Origin: Novosphingobium sp. MD-1
GTDB lineage: Bacteria > Pseudomonadota > Alphaproteobacteria > Sphingomonadales > Sphingomonadaceae
Assembly: GCF_001014975.1 (NCBI RefSeq)
Contig: NZ_BBXA01000030.1
Coordinates: 203,501 to 267,500, forward strand
DNA length: 64,000 bases
Direction of reading: 5' to 3'
Part shown: positions 16,756-25,127 of the stretch, in pieces
Layout: each line of letters begins with the position of its first letter
Position numbering within the stretch: position 1 is the first letter of the stretch
Notes under the pieces: generated by a model
Told to the model about the DNA's origin: nothing
Seen by the model: only the letters and a program-made list of their open reading frames with translations
Databases searched by the model: none
Program-made: the position numbers and the translations under genes

Positions 16756-18529
16756 TGTAGGCGACCCGCACGTTCTCCGCGCCCGCAAGGCCGGGGAACT
16801 TGGGCCACAGCCCTTGCACCAGCCCGATGCGGCTGTCGGAGGGGCCGCCGGCCTGCCGTTCGTACATCCAGTAGTTGCGCATGACGATGGCGACGTAGCC
16901 GCGCGTTTCCCAATAGGGGATCGATTCCATCCACAGCAGCGGATCGCCGCCATCATGGATTTCGGTGTTCCAGCGCGCGATCGGCAGCGGTCCGGCGTTG
17001 TACGCAGCCATGACCTTGGGCAGGAGCCCGCCGGTCGCGCCCGAATCGCGCAGCTGGGTGAGGTAGGTCTGGCCGAAGGCAAGGTTGACGTCGGGCTGAT
17101 CGAGCTGCCGGTCACGGCCCGCCATCGCCGGATCGTTGCGCGCCATGTCGCGCGCGGTACCGGGCATCACCTGCATCAGCCCGCGCGCGCCGGCCGGGCT
17201 GGTGACGGCGGTGCGGAAGTTCGATTCCTGCAGCGAATGGGCAAAGACCAGCGCCGGATCGACCTTCCAGCCGTTGGCCGGCGCCCACTTCGGCGCGGGG
17301 AAGCGCGCGGCTTCGTCGGCCCGCGCGCCGGCCGGGGCGTTGTAGGCCATCCACAATTGCGTGGAGGGCAGGCCCAGATCGCGCGCGAGGCGCGACAGCG
17401 GCGCATAGAGGCCGGGATCGCCGATCCGCGCCTGATAGCGCAGCACTTCGTCCGCCAGACCATCGCGGCCGATCTCGGCAAGCTGCACGGCCAGGCGCAC
17501 GTTGTTGACCGCGCGCAGTTTCTGCCAGTCATCGTTGCTGAAATCGGGCGTGGTGGCGAGCTGGCCTTCGCGCAGCCCCAGCGCCTCGGCGGCCATCATG
17601 CCATAGAGCGTATCGCGGCTGCGGGCGGCGGCGCGCAACGCCGCTGTCACCTTTTCGGGCTTGCGGCAACGTAGCCACGCGCGGCTGGCCCAGTAATGCG
17701 CGGCCGAGGAGAGTTCCTGATTCTGCGCCTGCCCGGCGGCTTTTTCGAAGCTATCGGCGGCGGCAAGGCAATCGTCCATGCGCCAGCTTGCAAGCCCTGC
17801 CGTCCACAGCGCCTCGGCAATCCACGGGCCGGAGCCTTCAACCGCGCTCAGCGAAACGGCGCGCGCGTCGGCATCCTGATTTTCGATGTAGAACGCCCAG
17901 CCGACCTTCTGGCGCCATTCGGCGCGCGCGTCGGACGATAGCGAGGCATCGATGCCGTCGAGCAGCACCTTGGCGCCCATGGGATCGTCGTTCTTGATCC
18001 GGAGCTGGATCGCGCTGGCGACCGAATCCGGCATCGTTCCATCGGCGATCGAGCGGGGGCGGATGCGCTTGGATACCGAAGGCATCGCGAAAAGCTGCTG
18101 CGTGCTGGGCAGCGGCACCGGCAGAGCGGTGGCGCCACGCTTGATCGCCAGCCGGCCGATCTGTTCGGCCCATGGCAGTTCCGGCGCTTGCGCCAGAAGC
18201 TGGTTCAGCGAATCGAGTTCGATGCGCGGCGACGAGGCGGCGAGATAGAATTGCGCGCGGGCGACCGCATGGAGCGGGCCATCGGCGCGCTTGACGAACA
18301 TCGACTGGACCGACGCCCAATCCTCGCGCTCGATCGCGCCGAACAGGTCACGGTAATACTGGCGGTCGTCCTGGCTCAGCAGCGAGGGAACGGCAGTTCG
18401 ATCCGCGCGGCTGCGGAAATAGTCGACCGCCGCGCTGTTGGCGTGCGCGGGAGCCGTGCCCGCCATTGAGCCGGCCACCGCCGCCAATCCCAAAAGGGCT
18501 GCGCGGGTGAGGCGCCTGTTGATCACCAA
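16745..18529 (-). CDS. slt: Soluble lytic murein transglycosylase
   Basis: Periplasmic enzyme that cleaves peptidoglycan to 1,6-anhydromuropeptides. A signal peptide is clear (RRLTRAALLGLAAVAGSMAGTAPAHA, about residues 5-30). A long alpha-helical superhelix follows to about residue 420. The catalytic SLT domain then contains ALVFAHSLQESNFRTAV, where the Glu is the catalytic acid, followed by SPAGARGLMQVMPGTA and VMAAYNAGP. The 594-aa length fits Slt70-like enzymes. It starts 3 bp after the upstream gene ends and overlaps moaB. Confidence 0.95.
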   Translation of the reverse strand: MVINRRLTRAALLGLAAVAGSMAGTAPAHANSAAVDYFRSRADRTAVPSLLSQDDRQYYRDLFGAIEREDWASVQSMFVKRADGPLHAVARAQFYLAASSPRIELDSLNQLLAQAPELPWAEQIGRLAIKRGATALPVPLPSTQQLFAMPSVSKRIRPRSIADGTMPDSVASAIQLRIKNDDPMGAKVLLDGIDASLSSDARAEWRQKVGWAFYIENQDADARAVSLSAVEGSGPWIAEALWTAGLASWRMDDCLAAADSFEKAAGQAQNQELSSAAHYWASRAWLRCRKPEKVTAALRAAARSRDTLYGMMAAEALGLREGQLATTPDFSNDDWQKLRAVNNVRLAVQLAEIGRDGLADEVLRYQARIGDPGLYAPLSRLARDLGLPSTQLWMAYNAPAGARADEAARFPAPKWAPANGWKVDPALVFAHSLQESNFRTAVTSPAGARGLMQVMPGTARDMARNDPAMAGRDRQLDQPDVNLAFGQTYLTQLRDSGATGGLLPKVMAAYNAGPLPIARWNTEIHDGGDPLLWMESIPYWETRGYVAIVMRNYWMYERQAGGPSDSRIGLVQGLWPKFPGLAGAENVRVAYNGH

Positions 18530-18532
18530 GGT

Positions 18533-19312
18533 TCAGTCCCCGTCCGTCGTCCATTCAAGCCAGCGGCTCCAAATGCCCGCCTTGAGCGCCGGCCGCGCCA
18601 GCATTGCCTCAAGGTCATGGGCCGAAGCCGCCGGAACCCTGCCTCCGTCATGGTTAAACGAGTCCAAATTCGCAGCATTATTCGGTGAATCGTTGCCCAT
18701 CAGCGTTGAAATGCCCGATCTCCCGAACACAAGCATCCTGCGCGGCGCTGCCAGGGTGACATGGTGCGCCAGAATGGCGCCCATTCCCGTTCCCGCCAGC
18801 CGCGCCCAATCCGGCGCGGCGATTCGTGCCGGCAGCGCGGCCGCGATGTAGACCTGGGACCGGGAAAGGCCCATCGCCGCCAGCATGGCGTCAAGCAGCC
18901 GGCCCGAGCGCCCGGATAGAAGAGCCTCGCTATCGTCCTCTTCGGGCATCGCAACCAGCACCATCAGATCAGCCTGCACGGGCCCGGCAGGGGGCACGCG
19001 CGGCAGGCCGGCGGGAGCCAGCGACGGTTCCGAAAGCCACCACGACGGGAACTCCGCCAGTGTGGCCGGCCACTGATCGCGCGGGCCGCCGATGCGCGGA
19101 ATTTCGGCCGCGGCTGGCGTTTCGGGCGCTTTCCGGGCCGGTGCCGGTCGAGCGCCTCCCTTTTCCGCCTGATCCCGCGCGTGGGCTTCGGCCAGCCAGT
19201 TCTGCGGATCATCGACGAAGGCGCAATCCACACCCGCGTCGCGCCACCAGTCGAAGGCGGCCGCAACGAGCGCTGGCGCCCGAGCACGAATATCCGCGAT
19301 GCTTTCCGCCAT
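18533..19312 (-). CDS. Degenerate uracil-DNA-glycosylase-superfamily protein
   Basis: A 259-aa protein whose second half follows the layout of family-4 uracil-DNA glycosylases: ADLMVLVAMPEEDDSEALLSG then RSGRLLDAMLAAMGL, SQVYIAAALPARI and MLVFGRSG. However, the catalytic GEAPG motif is replaced by VAMPEED, and the four Cys that would bind a 4Fe-4S cluster are not seen. The N-terminal 100 residues are Ala/Pro rich. It is therefore probably not an active glycosylase of the standard kind. It leads the operon with slt and moaB and is divergent from the ETF-QO gene. Confidence 0.65.
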   Translation of the reverse strand: MAESIADIRARAPALVAAAFDWWRDAGVDCAFVDDPQNWLAEAHARDQAEKGGARPAPARKAPETPAAAEIPRIGGPRDQWPATLAEFPSWWLSEPSLAPAGLPRVPPAGPVQADLMVLVAMPEEDDSEALLSGRSGRLLDAMLAAMGLSRSQVYIAAALPARIAAPDWARLAGTGMGAILAHHVTLAAPRRMLVFGRSGISTLMGNDSPNNAANLDSFNHDGGRVPAASAHDLEAMLARPALKAGIWSRWLEWTTDGD

Positions 19313-19422
19313 CAGGTCTCTGCATTATTCCATGGGACAGTGCTTGCGGTCTTGACCTTGCACAAGCCAGCTTTCAAGGCACTAACACGTTCAGCGCGCA
19401 ATTAAGAACACGGAGCAGGGGA

Positions 19423-21072
19423 ATGAGCGAACGGGAATCGATGCCTTATGACGTCGTCATCGTCGGCGGCGGTCCGGCCGGGCTGGCGGCATCCATCCGC
19501 CTGAAGCAGATCAATCCCGAACTGTCCGTCTGCCTCCTGGAAAAGGGGTCGGAGATCGGCGCGCATATCCTGTCGGGCGCGGTGGTCGATCCGAAGGCGC
19601 TGGACGAACTGTTGCCCGAATGGCGTGACCAAGGCTGCCCGATGGCGGAAGTGCCCGTTACGGACAACTGGCACTGGGTGCTGACCCGCACTGGCAAGAT
19701 GGCGATCCCGCACTGGCCGATGCCGCCGTTCATGTCGAACCACGGCAACTACACCGGCAGCCTGGGCAACCTGTGCCGCTGGCTGGCCGAACAGGCCATG
19801 GAACTGGGCGTCGAAATCTTCCCCGGCTTCCCGGCGGCCGAAGTGCTGTTTGACGAGAACGGCGCGGTCATGGGCGTGGCCACCGGCGACATGGGCGTCG
19901 GCCGTGATGGCGAGAAGAAGGCCGATTACCAACCCGGCATGGAACTGCATGCCAAGTACACCTTCTTTGCCGAAGGCGCGCGCGGGCACCTGACCAAGCG
20001 GCTGAAGCAGCACTTCGATCTGGAGCGGAACTGCGAACCGCAGGTCTATGGCATCGGCATCAAGGAACTGTGGGACATCGATCCCGAAAAGCACGTTCCG
20101 GGCCGCGTGCTGCACACGCAAGGCTGGCCGCTTTCGGAAAGCAACACCTGGGGCGGCGGGTTCCTCTATCATCAGGCGAACAACCAGGTCGCGCTCGGCT
20201 TCGTCACCGCGCTCGATTACGCCAACCCCTATGTCTATCCGTTCGAGGAATTCCAGCGCTGGAAGCAGCACCCGGAAATCCGCAAGATACTCGAGGGCGG
20301 CCGCCGCGTGTCCTATGGCGCGCGCGCGATCAACGAAGGCGGCTGGCAGTCCGTGCCGGAGCTGGCGTTCCCCGGCGGCGCGCTGATCGGCTGCTCGGCC
20401 GGCTTCGTCAACGTGCCGCGCATCAAGGGCAGCCACACCGCGATGAAGAGCGGGATGCTCGCGGCCGAAGCCGCCGCCGCCGCGATCGCGGCCGGGCGCG
20501 AGAAGGACGCGATGGCCGAATACGATGCGGCCGTGCGCGAAAGCTGGATCGCCACCGAACTGAAGAAGGTGCAGAACGCCCAGCCGCTGATCGCCAAGTT
20601 CGGCGGCGAACTCGGCACCGTGCTGGCGGGCACGGACATGTGGCTGCGCACGATTGCCGGCTTCGGCCTGTGGAAGCCGCTCAAGCACCACAAGGATGCC
20701 GAAGCGACGCAGCGCGCCGATCTGTTCAAGCCGATCGCCTATCCCAAGCCCGATGGCGTGATCAGCTTCGACCGCCTGACCTCGGTGTCGTTCTCCTACA
20801 CCAACCACGAGGAGGACCAGCCGTGCCACCTCGTGCTCAAGGACCCGACGGTGCCGACGCGGATCAATCTGCCGCTCTATGCCGGGCCGGAGCAGCGCTA
20901 TTGCCCGGCGGGGGTCTATGAGTTCGTCGGCGTGGAGGAAGGCGAACCGCGCCTGCAGATCAACGCGCAGAACTGCGTCCACTGCAAGACCTGCGACATC
21001 AAGGACGTGACCCAGAATATCGACTGGGTGACGCCCGAAGGTGGCGGCGGGCCGAACTACCCGAACATGTAA
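19423..21072 (+). CDS. Electron transfer flavoprotein-ubiquinone oxidoreductase
   Basis: Membrane-associated flavoprotein that moves electrons from ETF, reduced by acyl-CoA dehydrogenases, to ubiquinone. The 549-aa protein has an N-terminal FAD-binding GxGxxG motif in DVVIVGGGPAGLAAS, the GSEIGAHILSGAVVDPKAL block, and the C-terminal ferredoxin-like 4Fe-4S site with INAQNCVHCKTCDIKD plus an upstream Cys in YCPAGVYEF. The ATG at 19423 follows GGAGCAGGGGA. The frame continues upstream but without homology. It would serve fatty acid and branched-chain amino acid oxidation. Confidence 0.96.
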   Translation: MSERESMPYDVVIVGGGPAGLAASIRLKQINPELSVCLLEKGSEIGAHILSGAVVDPKALDELLPEWRDQGCPMAEVPVTDNWHWVLTRTGKMAIPHWPMPPFMSNHGNYTGSLGNLCRWLAEQAMELGVEIFPGFPAAEVLFDENGAVMGVATGDMGVGRDGEKKADYQPGMELHAKYTFFAEGARGHLTKRLKQHFDLERNCEPQVYGIGIKELWDIDPEKHVPGRVLHTQGWPLSESNTWGGGFLYHQANNQVALGFVTALDYANPYVYPFEEFQRWKQHPEIRKILEGGRRVSYGARAINEGGWQSVPELAFPGGALIGCSAGFVNVPRIKGSHTAMKSGMLAAEAAAAAIAAGREKDAMAEYDAAVRESWIATELKKVQNAQPLIAKFGGELGTVLAGTDMWLRTIAGFGLWKPLKHHKDAEATQRADLFKPIAYPKPDGVISFDRLTSVSFSYTNHEEDQPCHLVLKDPTVPTRINLPLYAGPEQRYCPAGVYEFVGVEEGEPRLQINAQNCVHCKTCDIKDVTQNIDWVTPEGGGGPNYPNM

Positions 21073-21078
21073 TTATGG

Positions 21079-21128
21079 TCCTCCCCGTTATGGGGAGGGG
21101 GACCATCCGCAGGATGGTGGAGGGGCAC
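21079..21128 (+). repeat. Left 50-bp inverted repeat of the DUF559 unit
   Basis: Twin-hairpin sequence made of CTCCCCGTTATGGGGAG and ACCATCCGCAGGATGGT followed by GGAGGGGCAC. It matches the reverse complement of 21511-21560 at 47 of 50 positions; the mismatches are in the first loop. It begins 6 bp after the ETF-QO stop codon and includes GGTGGAGGGG, which can serve as ribosome site for the DUF559 gene. Confidence 0.92.
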
Positions 21129-21132
21129 GGGC

Positions 21133-21564
21133 ATGATCACCGGACCCGGGCGGATAGTCAAACTCGCGCGGAAACTGCGTAGCGAGATGACTCTGCCCGA
21201 GGTTATTCTGTGGCGAGCCTTGCGCCTTCGGCCGGGCGGCTTCAAGTTTCGCCGCCAGCATCCGGCAGGAAACTATATCCTGGATTTCTATTGCGCGCGC
21301 TTGAGCCTTGCGATCGAAATCGATGGCGTGGTTCACGATGCGGCTGGTCGGATCGAACATGATGCTGTCCGCTCGCATTTTTTACGTTCGCAGGGTATCG
21401 CGACGCTCAGGATACCTGCCAGAGTGGTGCTGGAAGACCTGAACCTTGTGGTGACGCGGATTGTCGTTGTTTGTGAAGAGCGCTCGGCAAGGCTTGCCGC
21501 GAAAGCGCGGGTGCCCCTCCACCATCCTGCGGATGGTCCCCCTCCCCGTTTCGGGGAGGAATGA
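21133..21564 (+). CDS. DUF559 endonuclease-like protein
   Basis: A 143-aa protein of the DUF559 group, related in fold to Vsr-type PD-(D/E)XK nucleases. The family block is complete: RSEMTLPEVILWRALRLR, FKFRRQHPAGNYILDFYC (the Asp is a likely metal ligand) and LSLAIEIDGVVHD (Glu/Asp pair). The last 18 residues (LHHPADGPPPRFGEE) are simply the translation of the right inverted repeat, into which the frame runs. The gene sits alone between ETF-QO and ispE inside two 50-bp inverted repeats, which suggests a mobile or self-spreading cassette. Biochemical function is unproven. Confidence 0.85.
   Translation: MITGPGRIVKLARKLRSEMTLPEVILWRALRLRPGGFKFRRQHPAGNYILDFYCARLSLAIEIDGVVHDAAGRIEHDAVRSHFLRSQGIATLRIPARVVLEDLNLVVTRIVVVCEERSARLAAKARVPLHHPADGPPPRFGEE
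21511..21560 (-). repeat. Right 50-bp inverted repeat of the DUF559 unit
   Basis: Reverse complement of the left repeat, 47 of 50 bases identical. It encodes the C-terminus of the DUF559 protein on the plus strand and ends with CGGGGAGGA, which stands 6 bp before the ispE ATG at 21567 and is the only Shine-Dalgarno-like sequence there. Confidence 0.92.
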
Positions 21565-21566
21565 CG

Positions 21567-22385
21567 ATGCGTGAAACCGCGCGTGAAACCGCCTATGCCA
21601 AGATCAACCTTGCGCTGCATGTCCGTCGGCGGCGCGAGGATGGGTATCATGAACTGGAAACGCTGTTCGCCTTCGTCGATGCGGGCGATGAACTGCGGGC
21701 CGGTCCGGCCGATGCCGACAACCTTGCCCTGACAGGCGAGTTCGCCGCGCAGCTTTCCGGTGGGGATGGAAACATCGTGCTGGAGGCGCTGGCCGCGTTG
21801 CCCCATGGCGGCGGCTGGGCGGTGTCGCTCGACAAGCGCCTGCCGGTGGCGGCGGGGCTGGGCGGCGGCTCGGCCGATGCGGGTGCGATCTTCCGCATGG
21901 TGGAGCGGCATCACGGCCTGCCCGAAGGCTGGCAAGCACTCGCCGCGCGGTTGGGAGCGGATGTGCCCGCCTGCGTCGCCAGCACGGCCTGCATCGGGCG
22001 CGGTACGGGCACCGAACTGGAGCCGATCGCCAACGATCTGGCTGGCGTTCCGGTGCTGCTGGTCAATCCGCGCGTGCCGCTTGCGACCGGCCCCGTGTTC
22101 CGGGGCTGGGACGGGCGCGATCGCGGGCCGATGCCCACGGGCGATGTCCGCACCATCGCGCTGGATGGCCGCAACGATCTGGAGCCGAGCGCGCTGGCGC
22201 TGGTGCCGCAGGTGGGCGAGGTGCTGCGCGTGCTGGGGGATACTAGTCCGCTTCTGGCGCGCATGTCCGGCTCCGGCGCGACCTGCTTCGCGCTGTACGA
22301 AAGCGAGGCCGCCCTGGCGGCGGCGGTCGACCGGCTCGACAGGGCGCATCCGCAGTGGTGGAAACTGGCGGGGAAACTGCGATGA
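21567..22385 (+). CDS. ispE: 4-diphosphocytidyl-2-C-methyl-D-erythritol kinase
   Basis: GHMP kinase of the MEP isoprenoid pathway; it phosphorylates CDP-methylerythritol. The 272-aa protein opens with ETAYAKINLALHVRRRREDGYHELETLF (substrate-binding motif), contains the ATP-binding PVAAGLGGGSADAGAIFRM glycine-rich loop (about residue 92), and ends with ARMSGSGATCFALYES. I chose the ATG at 21567, spaced 6 bp from GGGGAGGA in the DUF559 right repeat; ATG 21561 would abut it. The stop overlaps the next start (ATGA). Confidence 0.96.
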   Translation: MRETARETAYAKINLALHVRRRREDGYHELETLFAFVDAGDELRAGPADADNLALTGEFAAQLSGGDGNIVLEALAALPHGGGWAVSLDKRLPVAAGLGGGSADAGAIFRMVERHHGLPEGWQALAARLGADVPACVASTACIGRGTGTELEPIANDLAGVPVLLVNPRVPLATGPVFRGWDGRDRGPMPTGDVRTIALDGRNDLEPSALALVPQVGEVLRVLGDTSPLLARMSGSGATCFALYESEAALAAAVDRLDRAHPQWWKLAGKLR

Positions 22386-23104
22386 CCGACGCCTTCCGTC
22401 TTCTCGGCACGCCGCGTTTCGGCGGGATCATGGTGGTGTCGGACCATGCCTCCAACCGCGTGCCCGATGATATCGACCTCGGCATCGATCCCGCGCTGCT
22501 CGACCAGCACATCGCGGTGGACATCGGCGTCGCCGGCATTGCCGAACGGATGGTGGAGCGGCCGGGCATCGCCGCATTCCTCGGCAATGTCAGCCGGCTG
22601 GTGTGCGATTTCAACCGCGAGGAACACGCGCCCGCCGTCATTCCGATCGCCAGCGACGGGCACGCCATTCCCGGCAACGCGCTGGATCACGCGGGGCACG
22701 AGGCGCGGCTGGCGCGGTTCTTCCGGCCCTATCACGCGGCGCTGGCCGATACGCTGGATGCCGCGCCCGCCGCGCTGATCCTGTCGCTGCACAGCTTCAC
22801 GCCACGGCTGGCAACCAGCGACGAACCGCGACCATGGCATATCGGCGTACTCTACAACGAGGATGATCGCGCTGCGCGCATCGCGATTCCGCTGCTGGAG
22901 GCCGAAGGGCTGATCGTGGGCGATCAGGAGCCCTATTCCGGCCGCCTGCTCAATGCCACGATGAACCGCCACGCCGAAGCGGAAGGCCGGCCCTATCTGG
23001 GCGTGGAAGTGCGGCAGGATCAGGTTGGCACGGCGGAAGGGCAGGCGCGCTGGGCCGATCTGCTGGCGCGTGTCGCCAATCAGGTTGCGCTTGAAATCAG
23101 CTAG
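22382..23104 (+). CDS. N-formylglutamate amidohydrolase family protein
   Basis: Predicted zinc-dependent hydrolase that removes formate from N-formylglutamate or a similar amide. Characteristic blocks in the 240-aa protein are GGIMVVSDHASNRVPDDID, VCDFNREEHAPAVIP (Asp-x-Asn-Arg), ALILSLHSFTPRLATSDEPRPWHIGVLYNEDDR, and YLGVEVRQDQ near the end. It is coupled to ispE by a 4-bp overlap, although the two pathways are unrelated. No hut genes are present, so the natural substrate is open. Confidence 0.9.
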   Translation: MTDAFRLLGTPRFGGIMVVSDHASNRVPDDIDLGIDPALLDQHIAVDIGVAGIAERMVERPGIAAFLGNVSRLVCDFNREEHAPAVIPIASDGHAIPGNALDHAGHEARLARFFRPYHAALADTLDAAPAALILSLHSFTPRLATSDEPRPWHIGVLYNEDDRAARIAIPLLEAEGLIVGDQEPYSGRLLNATMNRHAEAEGRPYLGVEVRQDQVGTAEGQARWADLLARVANQVALEIS

Positions 23105-23225
23105 GGATTCCGGGCCTCGCCGCGCCGGGCGGCCTTGAAAATTATCCTTCGACTGGCCCTCTCGCGTGGAGTAGGGGGCGGGTTTGAGCCTGTGATTTTC
23201 GAGTCAGTTGCCGGAGTTCCTACCC

Positions 23226-25091
23226 ATGCCAGCCTATCGTTCGCGCACGTCCACCCATGGTCGCAACATGGCGGGGGCCCGGGGGCTGTGGCGCGCGACG
23301 GGCATGAAGGACAGCGATTTCGGCAAGCCGATCATCGCGGTGGTGAACAGCTTCACCCAGTTCGTGCCGGGCCACGTCCATCTCAAGGATCTGGGCCAGC
23401 TCGTCGCCCGCGAGATCGAGGCGGCGGGCGGCGTCGCCAAGGAATTTAACACCATTGCGGTGGATGACGGCATCGCCATGGGCCACGATGGCATGCTCTA
23501 TTCGCTGCCCAGCCGCGATCTGATCGCCGACAGCGTGGAATACATGGTCAATGCCCATTGCGCCGACGCGATGGTCTGCATTTCCAACTGCGACAAGATC
23601 ACGCCGGGCATGCTGATGGCGGCGATGCGGATCAACATCCCGGTCGTGTTCGTTTCGGGCGGGCCGATGGAAGCCGGCAAGGTGGTGCTGCGCGGCAAGG
23701 AACACGCGCTGGACCTGATCGACGCCATGGTCGCCGCCGCCGACGAATCCTACACTGACGAGGAAGTGCAGACCATCGAACGGTCCGCCTGCCCCACCTG
23801 CGGTTCGTGCTCGGGCATGTTCACCGCCAATTCGATGAACTGCCTGACCGAGGCGCTGGGCCTGTCGCTGCCGGGCAACGGATCGACGCTGGCCACCCAC
23901 GCCGATCGCGAACGCCTGTTCCGCGAAGCCGGGCGCCTGGTGGTGGACTTGTGCAAGCGGTATTACGAGGACGAGGACGAGACCGCGCTGCCGCGCGCGA
24001 TCGCCAGCTTCGCCGCGTTCGAGAACGCGATGAGCCTCGACATCGCGATGGGCGGTTCGACCAACACCGTGCTGCACCTGCTGGCCGCCGCGCAGGAAGC
24101 GGGCGTCGATTTCACCATGACGGACATCGATCGCCTCTCGCGCCGGGTGCCCTGCCTGTCGAAAGTCGCGCCGGCGAAGGCCGATGTTCACATGGAGGAC
24201 GTCCACCGTGCCGGTGGTATCTTCGCGATCCTGGGCGAGCTTGACCGGGCGGGACTGCTGAACACCGACCTGCCGACCGTCCACAGCCGCACGCTGGGCG
24301 ATGCGCTCAACCAGTGGGACATCGCGCGCACCAATGCGCCTTCGGTGCAGGAATTCTTCAAGGCCGCGCCCGGTGGCGTGCCCACGCAGACCGCCTTCAG
24401 CCAGAACCGCCGCTGGGATTCGCTCGATCTCGATCGCGAGAGCGGCGTGATCCGGTCGGCCGAACACGCCTTCAGCAAGGACGGCGGGCTGGCGGTGTTG
24501 ACCGGCAATATCGCGCTCGACGGCTGCATCGTGAAGACGGCGGGCGTCGATGAATCGATCCTGAAGTTCTCCGGCCCGGCGGTGGTGTTCGAAAGCCAGG
24601 ACGCGGCCGTTACCGGCATCCTGACCGGGCAGGTCAAGGCCGGCGATGTCGTGGTGATCCGCTACGAAGGGCCGAAGGGCGGGCCGGGCATGCAGGAAAT
24701 GCTCTATCCCACCAGCTACATCAAATCGAAGGGGCTGGGCAAAGCCTGCGCGCTGATCACCGACGGGCGCTTTTCCGGCGGCACGTCGGGCCTGTCGATC
24801 GGCCATGTCTCGCCCGAAGCGGCCGAAGGCGGCGCGATCGGGCTGGTGCGCAACGGCGATCGCATCGACATCGATATCCCCGCGCGCACGATCAGCCTGG
24901 CGGTGTCGGACGCGGAACTGGCGGCGCGGCGCGCGGAGATGGAAGCGACGGGCGATGCAGCGTGGAAGCCGCTGAAGCCGCGTGCGCGCAAGGTTTCGGT
25001 GGCGCTGCAGGCCTATGCCGCGATGACCACCAGCGCCGCGAAAGGCGCGGTGCGCGACATTTCGCAGCTCAAGCCTGCCCCGCGCGGCTGA
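23226..25091 (+). CDS. ilvD: Dihydroxy-acid dehydratase
   Basis: Fe-S enzyme that dehydrates dihydroxy acids to 2-keto acids in valine, leucine and isoleucine synthesis. The 621-aa protein is full length for the family. It shows [18 protein letters not shown], the cluster-ligand segments [13 protein letters not shown] and [19 protein letters not shown], and the C-terminal [25 protein letters not shown] 23226 fits the conserved start [14 protein letters not shown]; a TTG six codons upstream is possible. The 120-bp leader shows no T-box or attenuator that I can support. Confidence 0.97.
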   Translation: MPAYRSRTSTHGRNMAGARGLWRATGMKDSDFGKPIIAVVNSFTQFVPGHVHLKDLGQLVAREIEAAGGVAKEFNTIAVDDGIAMGHDGMLYSLPSRDLIADSVEYMVNAHCADAMVCISNCDKITPGMLMAAMRINIPVVFVSGGPMEAGKVVLRGKEHALDLIDAMVAAADESYTDEEVQTIERSACPTCGSCSGMFTANSMNCLTEALGLSLPGNGSTLATHADRERLFREAGRLVVDLCKRYYEDEDETALPRAIASFAAFENAMSLDIAMGGSTNTVLHLLAAAQEAGVDFTMTDIDRLSRRVPCLSKVAPAKADVHMEDVHRAGGIFAILGELDRAGLLNTDLPTVHSRTLGDALNQWDIARTNAPSVQEFFKAAPGGVPTQTAFSQNRRWDSLDLDRESGVIRSAEHAFSKDGGLAVLTGNIALDGCIVKTAGVDESILKFSGPAVVFESQDAAVTGILTGQVKAGDVVVIRYEGPKGGPGMQEMLYPTSYIKSKGLGKACALITDGRFSGGTSGLSIGHVSPEAAEGGAIGLVRNGDRIDIDIPARTISLAVSDAELAARRAEMEATGDAAWKPLKPRARKVSVALQAYAAMTTSAAKGAVRDISQLKPAPRG

Positions 25092-25127
25092 GCGGGCCGG
25101 CAGGGTTGAAGGGGGGCGGGGCCAACC

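Noticed and set aside
23105..23225. Riboswitch or attenuator before ilvD
   Set aside because: No T-box, branched-chain leader peptide or convincing terminator/antiterminator pair is visible in the 121-bp gap.
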